A stretch of DNA of 37,192 bases. It comes from Oscillospiraceae bacterium (GTDB taxonomy: Bacteria; Bacillota; Clostridia; Oscillospirales; CAG-272). Position numbers and translations under genes: made by a program. Positions 32,272 to 37,192 of this stretch are shown here, in pieces; position 1 is the stretch's first letter; each line of letters opens with the position of its first letter. The notes beneath the pieces were generated by a model, which worked only from the letters and a program-made list of their open reading frames with translations, did no database searches and was not told the origin of the DNA. The DNA is taken from NCBI GenBank assembly GCA_015064395.1, contig SVSH01000020.1, positions 1-37,192 of the forward strand, given 5' to 3'.

Positions 32272-33563
32272 TGATACAAGACACCGTAACCATCACACCG
32301 GGCATCGCGTGCGGGCAGGTGGTCATCCCGCCCTCCAAAAGTATCGCGCACCGCGCCCTCATTTGTGCCGCGCTTGCGGGCGAGGGACAGGTGAGCATGC
32401 TGTGTCGGATGCCCTATAACGAGGATATCGACGCGACGATGGATTGCCTGCGCGCGCTGGGTGTGCGTATGACCGAGACGCGCGAACCGAGCGGCGACAC
32501 GCGACAGGTAGTCGTCTATGGCTGTGGCGGTCAATGGACCAAAGAGGGCGAACCGCTCTCTTGCCGCGAAAGTGGAAGTACGTTGCGCTTTATGCTCCCC
32601 CTGTGCCTGATGTCCGACGCGCCCCGCACCTTGATGGGCAGTGAGAAATTACTCTCCCGCCCCTTGGACGATTACCGCGCCCTGCTGTCCGGCAGAGGAT
32701 GCACCCGAACAGAAGACGGCCTTTGCCTGGGAGGCGGCGCGACCGTGAGGGGCGGAACGTTTTCGCTGACGGGCAAGTCGAGCAGTCAGTTTGTCACAGG
32801 CCTGTTGTTTGTTCTGCCGCTGTTGGGACAGGATAGTGTGATCGAGCTGGCCGCACCGCCCGAGAGCCGCTCGTATATTGATATGACGATTTCTGTGCTC
32901 GCCCGCTTTGGCGTGCGGGCGGCTTGGCAGAGCGACACGCGCCTTTTTGTGCCGGGTGGACAGACCTACCTCGCCGCCGATATGGACATCGACGGCGACG
33001 CCTCCGGCGCGGCCTTTTTCTACGCGCTTGGCAGGATCGGAACGCAAAACAACGTGAACGTTGTATGCCCTGTAAGCGAGGATATCAAGCAGGGCGACGT
33101 CATTTGCTCCGAGCTGCTGGCCATCATGGCAGCGGCGACCCCGGACGATCTTCCCGTGATCTCACTGGCCGATTGTCCCGATCTTGGCCCTATGCTGTTT
33201 TGCGCAGCGGCCGCCCTGCAGGGCGCCGTGTTTACCCACGCCGACCGCCTGCGCCTCAAGGAAAGCGACCGCGTGGCCGCCATGGTGCAGGAGCTCGAAG
33301 CGTTTGGCGCAGTCTGCACCGTCTGCGACGGCATTGACGGCGGAACGGTGACCATCCTGCCGCCCTCCGAAGGATTGCACGCCCCGGCCACGACGTTACA
33401 TGGTCACAACGACCACCGCATCGTGATGAGCCTATCGGTCCTGTCCGCCTGCTTGAAGGACACGACCCCCGTCACTATCGACGACGCCCACGCCATCAAA
33501 AAAAGCTTCCCCGATTTCTTCGCCCGACTGCGGAGATTAGGTGTCAGCGTCGTTGTGAACTAA
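32268..33563 (+). CDS. aroA: 5-enolpyruvylshikimate-3-phosphate (EPSP) synthase
   Basis: A 431-residue enzyme transferring enolpyruvyl from PEP to shikimate-3-phosphate. The N-terminal VVIPPSKSIAHRALI contains Lys24. Other conserved parts are PLSCRESGSTLRFMLPL, TGKSSSQFVTGLLF, LRLKESDRVAAM and HGHNDHRIVMSLSVL. The usual class I motif around Gly96 (NAGT) is ESGST here, as in many Firmicutes enzymes. It starts in the aroQ stop codon with TAGGAG before it, and ends the aromatic gene series at the terminator 33588-33615. Confidence 0.96.
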   Translation: MMIQDTVTITPGIACGQVVIPPSKSIAHRALICAALAGEGQVSMLCRMPYNEDIDATMDCLRALGVRMTETREPSGDTRQVVVYGCGGQWTKEGEPLSCRESGSTLRFMLPLCLMSDAPRTLMGSEKLLSRPLDDYRALLSGRGCTRTEDGLCLGGGATVRGGTFSLTGKSSSQFVTGLLFVLPLLGQDSVIELAAPPESRSYIDMTISVLARFGVRAAWQSDTRLFVPGGQTYLAADMDIDGDASGAAFFYALGRIGTQNNVNVVCPVSEDIKQGDVICSELLAIMAAATPDDLPVISLADCPDLGPMLFCAAAALQGAVFTHADRLRLKESDRVAAMVQELEAFGAVCTVCDGIDGGTVTILPPSEGLHAPATTLHGHNDHRIVMSLSVLSACLKDTTPVTIDDAHAIKKSFPDFFARLRRLGVSVVVN

Positions 33564-33587
33564 TCACACCCCGCTGTTCTTACAAAC

Positions 33588-33615
33588 AAAAAAGAACCCT
33601 TTCGGGTTCTTTTTT
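33588..33615. terminator. Bidirectional terminator between aroA and the minus-strand gene
   Basis: Stem AAAAAAGAACCC/GGGTTCTTTTTT (33588-33599 with 33604-33615), loop TTTC. It has A-run and T-run on both sides, so it can serve aroA (plus) and the convergent gene ending at 33622 (minus). Confidence 0.92.
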
Positions 33616-33621
33616 GTTATC

Positions 33622-34290
33622 TTATTCCTTCGTCTCGTCCGAGTTTTCAACGCGCGCGTTGAGCTCTGCCCAAGCATCGGGCTCGCCATTCTCGGTCGCA
33701 GATTCCTCGACGGGATCTTCGGTCTCGATAGGCTCCTCCCCTTCTGCAACGACAGCTTCGGGCTCTTCCTCGGGCATATTCTTGAGCTTATTGGCAGAAG
33801 TAATACCGACGATCAGGTAGTAGATGACCCAAGCGTGGAACACGATGTCCAAAATGGAGCTTGCAAAGTCGCCGAGCAACAGCATCAGCGCCGAGTCGAT
33901 GGAGAACAGCACCAGGGCAGCGATCAGCCAACCGCTCTTTTTCTTGGACATAAAGAAGGCCAGCAGGTACAGCCCAAGAATGACGACGGCCACTATCATC
34001 ATAACGACGAGAACCGAGGTGTCAAGGAAGGTTACCTCTCCCAAGCCCTCGTAAAACTCGGGCGGGAATTTGCCGCACAGCAGCATTCCCATACCGCCTA
34101 GGAAGTAGGGCAAATAAATTGAAAACAGGAAATACGAATTTGCCCCGGACAAAAGCAAAAAGAGGTTGATCGCCGTAAAGATCACTGCGCCCAGCAGGTT
34201 CCAGCGCGCGGTGCTGTACTTATTCATCAGCATCTGACGAGGGGGAATGGCGGGGGCTCCCGCCGGTTTTTGTTGAAACAGCTTTGCCAT
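33622..34290 (-). CDS. Membrane protein of unknown function with acidic tail
   Basis: A 222-residue protein I do not recognise. Four or five hydrophobic helices lie between about 28 and 165 (LLGAVIFTAINLFLLLSG, YLPYFLGGMGMLLCG, VLVVMMIVAVVILGLYLLAFF, then two more). A strongly acidic, disordered-looking C-terminal tail of about 50 residues (EEEPEAVVAEGEEPIETEDP) follows. AAGGGAGAC precedes ATG 34290, with a perfect promoter 48 bases upstream. Probably a single-gene unit; no function can be inferred from its neighbours. Confidence 0.85.
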   Translation of the reverse strand: MAKLFQQKPAGAPAIPPRQMLMNKYSTARWNLLGAVIFTAINLFLLLSGANSYFLFSIYLPYFLGGMGMLLCGKFPPEFYEGLGEVTFLDTSVLVVMMIVAVVILGLYLLAFFMSKKKSGWLIAALVLFSIDSALMLLLGDFASSILDIVFHAWVIYYLIVGITSANKLKNMPEEEPEAVVAEGEEPIETEDPVEESATENGEPDAWAELNARVENSDETKE

Positions 34291-34337
34291 ATGTTAGTCT
34301 CCCTTCACAGGCCGCATGGTGCGCGGCTTCTCTGCTT

Positions 34338-34366
34338 TTATTATACAGCACGCACTCGCCGTTGTC
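34338..34366 (-). promoter_or_regulatory. Perfect sigma-A promoter for the acidic-tail membrane protein
   Basis: On the minus strand, TTGACA (34361-34366), 17 bases, TATAAT (34338-34343) preceded by CTG. It lies 18 bases downstream of the stop of the next gene upstream. Confidence 0.9.
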
Positions 34367-34384
34367 AAGGGAAACACAAAGCTT

Positions 34385-34819
34385 TTACAGAAACTGACGA
34401 ATATCGGTAGCCAGCTTCTCCTCCAGGTTGATCAGACGCTTGGTAATGTCCTTGCTTCGTTCGTCGGCCGCCTCATACTGATTGAGGTAGCGATTTAAGG
34501 ATTTCACCCCCATGTTACAGCCGTCCGTGATCAGGTCGGCGATGGTGTGATCGGACTCCTTAAGCCCCAGCTTGACGTTGGTCTTCATCCAGGACATGCC
34601 CTTGGCCATGGGATTGGGGTTCTTTCCCTCGTCGCCAAATTCATCCAGGCCTTCCTGAATCTCGCGATCCAGCTTGCGATGCTCCTGGCGGCACTCGCTG
34701 AGATATTGCCCCAGCTGCTCGGATTTGACGTAGTCCATCACGTCGTCAATGGATTGCACTCCCATTTTCACGCCCGCGTCGCACTCGCGCAGCAGCTTGA
34801 TGGTATCTTGTTCTATCAT
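34385..34819 (-). CDS. Small helical protein, possibly ferritin-like (DUF2383 type)
   Basis: A 144-residue soluble, mostly helical protein. Its layout of about four amphipathic helices with E/H pairs (SECRQEHRKLDREIQEGLDEFGDEG; GLKESDHTIADLITDGCNMGVKSLNRYL) resembles the ferritin-like DUF2383 group. I am not certain of this, and no complete metal site can be claimed. The start at 34819 is preferred because GGAGGGAAGTT precedes it. The longer frame to 34882 adds a Lys/Arg-rich stretch reading through the ribosome binding site. It appears monocistronic. Confidence 0.75.
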   Translation of the reverse strand: MIEQDTIKLLRECDAGVKMGVQSIDDVMDYVKSEQLGQYLSECRQEHRKLDREIQEGLDEFGDEGKNPNPMAKGMSWMKTNVKLGLKESDHTIADLITDGCNMGVKSLNRYLNQYEAADERSKDITKRLINLEEKLATDIRQFL

Positions 34820-34885
34820 AACTTCCCTCCTCTTTTTCTTGGGTATCATCAGTATGCGCCGTTTGGAAAAAATCATACGCAAAGG

Positions 34886-34909
34886 AAAAAGGACACCCGG
34901 CGGGTGTCC
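34886..34909 (-). terminator. Terminator of the gene at 35048-35782
   Basis: On the minus strand, an 8-bp stem GGACACCC/GGGTGTCC with a 3-base loop (34891-34909), then TTTTTCC. It lies about 140 bases after the stop. Confidence 0.75.
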
Positions 34910-35047
34910 CTTGAATTGACGCTATGTTACAAAACCAAAATTTTCAGCAGTTTTGCCTCGGTGTGCTTGGCGCAAAGGATCGATCAATCATGCGGCAGGG
35001 TGTCAAGGGGGCGCTTTGGTTTTGGGCGGGGCAAAAAAGGGGGGCGC

Positions 35048-35782
35048 TTATATAAGCCACAAGAAAAACAAGCCTAGGGAAGAGCCAACCAAGCCAATCG
35101 CAAATGAATAGAGTGTAACGTAATGCCCCAGATATTGCTTATGAAGGATCATAAACAGGTTACAAATTCCAATGCTAATACCAAACGAGCAAACAAAGCC
35201 AATCAACCAGAAAAGAAGCTCCAGAAAAGTCATAGTTGATTGGATTATCGAACAAAAATATATATACAACATCGGGCCGACCAGAACCAAAACGATAATG
35301 GCAATAACCGTAAGCCAATATAATAGGGGATGCTTGGCCTTGAATGCGTCATCATAGTGTGGATCAAAATACGCCTTGGCATTTTTGGGAATTTTCCAAT
35401 TTCCACCTTTTGGGGAGAGCTTCACATTGTCCATAAAAGGGAAATATTGTTTGCCGTATTTCTTTTGAAACGCTTTCAGTTCCCTGCGGAAGGAATACAG
35501 ATTGCGTTTCTGCATATAGATCTCTGGAATATTATGTATGGCATCTGCAAAGTCAAAAATCTTTTGTTTATCTCCCTCACCCAAAATGTTAAAGAGAGTA
35601 TCTATACAATATAGCAAAATCTTTTTTTCGGCCGGTGCTGAGCGCTGATTGATCTTTTTTCTTGCATCTCTGATAGACAATATTGCCGCATCGTATTTTT
35701 CTTGGTCAAATTCGCTTGGGTATTGCAAAAATCGAATCATAACAAAATCGTCTTGCAATTTCTTATAAAAAGATGCTTTCAT
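35048..35782 (-). CDS. Membrane protein of unknown function
   Basis: A 244-residue protein I do not recognise. The N-terminal 150 residues are soluble, charged and helical (SIRDARKKINQRSAPAEKK). Three hydrophobic helices follow in the C-terminal third (about 157-178, 184-211, 222-244). AAAGGTGG precedes ATG 35782, and a promoter lies 24 bases further upstream. The gene is visibly more AT-rich than the aromatic genes, hinting at transfer or relaxed selection. Confidence 0.75.
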   Translation of the reverse strand: MKASFYKKLQDDFVMIRFLQYPSEFDQEKYDAAILSIRDARKKINQRSAPAEKKILLYCIDTLFNILGEGDKQKIFDFADAIHNIPEIYMQKRNLYSFRRELKAFQKKYGKQYFPFMDNVKLSPKGGNWKIPKNAKAYFDPHYDDAFKAKHPLLYWLTVIAIIVLVLVGPMLYIYFCSIIQSTMTFLELLFWLIGFVCSFGISIGICNLFMILHKQYLGHYVTLYSFAIGLVGSSLGLFFLWLI

Positions 35783-35805
35783 GTATCCACCACCTTTCTG
35801 GGTTT

Positions 35806-35834
35806 AGTATAGCATACCGCCATAGTTTTGTCAA
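35806..35834 (-). promoter_or_regulatory. Sigma-A promoter for the gene at 35048-35782
   Basis: On the minus strand, TTGACA (35829-35834), 17 bases, TATACT (35806-35811) with extended TGC. The -35 box abuts the first ATGAAGC repeat. Confidence 0.85.
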
Positions 35835-35970
35835 TGAAGCATTCGCTTCGCGAATATGAAGCAGAAGCCTTACGGCTTCTATGAAGCGGCGCGTTGCGCC
35901 ATGAAGCGAAGCGCGATGTTACTCCTCCGTGAGCCGAAGGCTCGCTTCATAGGGCGACGCCCTGCTTCAT
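35834..35970. repeat. Array of ATGAAGC heptamers separated by mini-hairpins
   Basis: ATGAAGC occurs at 35834, 35856, 35881 and 35901, and its complement GCTTCAT at 35944 and 35964. Between them lie different short perfect hairpins: ATTCGC-TTC-GCGAAT, AGAAGCC-TTAC-GGCTTCT, GGCGC-GTT-GCGCC and AGGGC-GAC-GCCCT. The whole is roughly palindromic about 35920. No protein is supported here. Confidence 0.85.
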
Positions 35971-36000
35971 TTTTCATGCGCGTCAGCGCGCTTCACCTCC

Positions 36001-36038
36001 AAACAAAAGAGCACTGCTCTCGCAGTGCTCTTTTGTTT
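36001..36038 (-). terminator. Terminator of the gene at 36078-36587
   Basis: A 17-bp perfect stem (36001-36017 with 36022-36038), loop TCTC. On the minus strand the stem ends in CTCTTTTGTTT. It could work in both directions. Confidence 0.82.
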
Positions 36039-36044
36039 GAGGCG

Positions 36045-36064
36045 CGTTGACAAAAAAGATGCCA
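36045..36064. repeat. TTGACAAAAAAGATGCCA motif, first copy
   Basis: TTGACAAAAAAGATGCCA lies 14 bases past the stop of the gene at 36078-36587. The same 18 bases recur at 36854-36871 at the same place after the next gene, as one arm of an inverted repeat. Confidence 0.7.
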
Positions 36065-36077
36065 CAATAATACTGGG

Positions 36078-36587
36078 TCATTCGTTGCCAACGGAAATCG
36101 GAATTTTAATCGTTCCTCCAAATGCATTGAGAGTTCCAAGTTCTACGGGCTCCACGCTTATTGGTTTATCGGAACCTATATAAAGAACAAAGCCGCTATC
36201 CGAGGGACGAGCAGTCTTTGCCCAAACGCCGTCCGCAAGCATAAAAATACCATTTTCATCCTTTTTCTTCGCAAAAGAATCCGCCAACTCAAGATCACCA
36301 AATTTGACCATGATTCTGTATTTCCCAATTGCACCGTCATAGTCTATCATGCCGTCGCCAATGTATTCTCCCTCGTCCTCGGGAACAGTTCGAATCGAAT
36401 AAGCACCCAAAGGAAGCAAGTATGTTATTCGTAAAACCATTGTATCTTCGTTTTTTTGATTTAATGAAATTCTTGTAACTACACCTTGGTTGTATTTTAA
36501 AGCATAGGGCACGATGCTGACGGACGCGATAATCGCAACCATTAAAACAAGTCCAACACCAATCAATAAAGCCTTCTTTTTGGTCAT
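36078..36587 (-). CDS. Signal-anchored protein of unknown function
   Basis: A 169-residue protein with an N-terminal hydrophobic anchor (about 8-28, LLIGVGLVLMVAIIASVSIVPYA, no lipobox) and an extracytoplasmic beta-like domain of about 140 residues. I do not recognise a family. ATG 36587 is chosen because AAGGAGAT lies 9 bases upstream; an in-frame GTG at 36611 would include that site. It has its own promoter and terminator, and AT-rich composition. Confidence 0.75.
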   Translation of the reverse strand: MTKKKALLIGVGLVLMVAIIASVSIVPYALKYNQGVVTRISLNQKNEDTMVLRITYLLPLGAYSIRTVPEDEGEYIGDGMIDYDGAIGKYRIMVKFGDLELADSFAKKKDENGIFMLADGVWAKTARPSDSGFVLYIGSDKPISVEPVELGTLNAFGGTIKIPISVGNE

Positions 36588-36632
36588 ATGTTTTTTATCT
36601 CCTTCGCTCACGGCGCACGGTTTTCTAATCTC

Positions 36633-36661
36633 ATTATATCACACTTTCCTATATTTTTCAA
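36633..36661 (-). promoter_or_regulatory. Sigma-A promoter for the gene at 36078-36587
   Basis: On the minus strand, TTGAAA (36656-36661), 17 bases, TATAAT (36633-36638) with extended TGA. Confidence 0.85.
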
Positions 36662-36789
36662 TATTTGCCGTAAAAATAGCAAGGTAAAGGTTCATTTCCG
36701 GTACTTAGCCCGAAAGCGCCTATTGGCATCTTTTTATTTGCACTAAAATCCGAATTTCAAAAAAGTGAGGAAAACGGCGAAAAACGAAG

Positions 36790-36814
36790 AAACCCCGAGA
36801 GAATCTCGGGTTTT
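36790..36814. terminator. Hairpin downstream of the partial gene
   Basis: CCCGAGA/TCTCGGG (36794-36800 with 36804-36810), flanked by AAA and TTTT with one bulged C. It probably terminates the minus-strand gene at 36886. Confidence 0.6.
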
Positions 36815-36818
36815 CTGC

Positions 36819-36872
36819 TTGGCATCTTTTTTGTCAAGACGCATTGAGACGTGTTGACAAAAAAGATGCCAA
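36819..36872. repeat. 19-bp perfect inverted repeat containing the TTGACAAAAAAGATGCC motif
   Basis: TTGGCATCTTTTTTGTCAA (36819-36837) pairs exactly with 36854-36872 across a 16-base centre. It lies 13 bases after the stop of the minus-strand gene. A related TTGGCATCTTTTT also occurs at 36723-36735. Confidence 0.88.
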
Positions 36873-36885
36873 GTTATTTAAGGTG

Positions 36886-37192
36886 TTATTTGCCTTTATT
36901 TGCTTTTCTTTTTGCTATACGTTCTTCCCAAAAATCCGCTTGGGTGATATATATTTCGTACAGTTGTTTATAAGACAGAATGGATCTGTAACGACTACTA
37001 CCGTTCTTTGAAGGTATGGGCGGTTGCACAATACCAAGATATATGCCCAAAAACGAAACCACAATCCAGTTGGGGAAATAGAACAAAATAATAAGAGCGA
37101 TAAAGTAGGATGAATAATAAAAACCAAGCACGATATGCGAGAGAAGCTTTTTCGGCAGAAGTTTGCTCCAAAAGCGGTACTGTATATCGTAA
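36886..37192 (-). CDS. Partial membrane protein, cut by the window edge
   Basis: The frame is open from the stop at 36886 to the last base, so at least 102 residues belong to a gene beginning outside. The readable part starts YDIQYRFWSKLLPKK. Two hydrophobic segments (HIVLGFYYSSYFIALIILFYF and IVVSFLGIYLGIVQPP) and a basic C-terminus (RIAKRKANKGK) follow. A GTG inside this stretch (37131) has no ribosome binding site, so it is not a likely start. Function unknown. Confidence 0.6.
   Translation of the reverse strand, partial: YDIQYRFWSKLLPKKLLSHIVLGFYYSSYFIALIILFYFPNWIVVSFLGIYLGIVQPPIPSKNGSSRYRSILSYKQLYEIYITQADFWEERIAKRKANKGK

Noticed and set aside
35834-35970. CRISPR array
   Set aside because: Repeats are only 7 bases and partly inverted, spacers are self-complementary hairpins of unequal length, and no cas genes are present.

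Overview
The window looks like a chromosomal segment of an endospore-forming, moderately GC-rich Gram-positive bacterium of the class Clostridia, probably an uncultured gut or animal-associated lineage. The grounds are an alpha/beta-type small acid-soluble spore protein, strong AAGGAGG-type ribosome binding sites, many consensus sigma-A promoters (TTGACA, 17 bases, TATAAT), Gram-positive lipoproteins and a SipW-type signal peptidase. This placement is an inference. I saw no rRNA, tRNA, CRISPR array, phage or transposase gene.

Left part (1-10.4 kb, almost all minus strand). A large lipoprotein with a probable (alpha/alpha)6 glycosidase fold interrupted by beta-sandwich domains is followed by a MATE exporter and the spore protein gene. 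Next comes a four-gene operon: a small TasA/camelysin-like secreted protein, a SipW-type signal peptidase fused to a multi-pass membrane region, a DUF5305-like membrane protein with an extra cytoplasmic domain, and a large second protein with the same GVGYAALTD signal motif. A perfect consensus promoter and a leader of about 170 bases precede it. I read it as a dedicated secretion and assembly unit for surface fibres or a surface layer.

Middle part (10.4-23.6 kb, plus strand). A GxGYxYP-like lipoprotein hydrolase lies opposite the SipW operon. Then come a YdjI/YdjG/YdjH-like membrane-stress module (SPFH plus zinc ribbons, double zinc ribbon, TPM domain), uracil-DNA glycosylase, a membrane-anchored glycerophosphodiesterase, a small membrane protein, a single-chain MFS transporter-GH2 glycosidase fusion, and a secreted protein with a C-terminal membrane anchor.

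Aromatic amino acid region (23.7-33.6 kb, plus strand). It carries tyrA, a DAHP synthase gene, pheA (chorismate mutase-prephenate dehydratase), aroB, aroC, an aroE-aroK fusion, aroQ and aroA: every step from erythrose-4-phosphate plus PEP to chorismate, and on to the Phe and Tyr precursors. In front is a textbook-like ribosome-mediated attenuator: a 75-codon leader peptide with ten Phe/Tyr codons packed into 17, an antiterminator arm overlapping the leader stop codon, and a strong terminator just before tyrA.

Right part (33.6-37.2 kb, minus strand) holds five small proteins of unknown function, the last cut by the window edge. They become AT-rich toward the end and are separated by unusual short repeats. 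Throughout the window, long gaps between genes hold mosaic copies of a dispersed repeat family whose hallmark is a perfect 13-bp stem (GCCATTTCTTTGT and its complement around a variable 6-base loop), oriented with local transcription.
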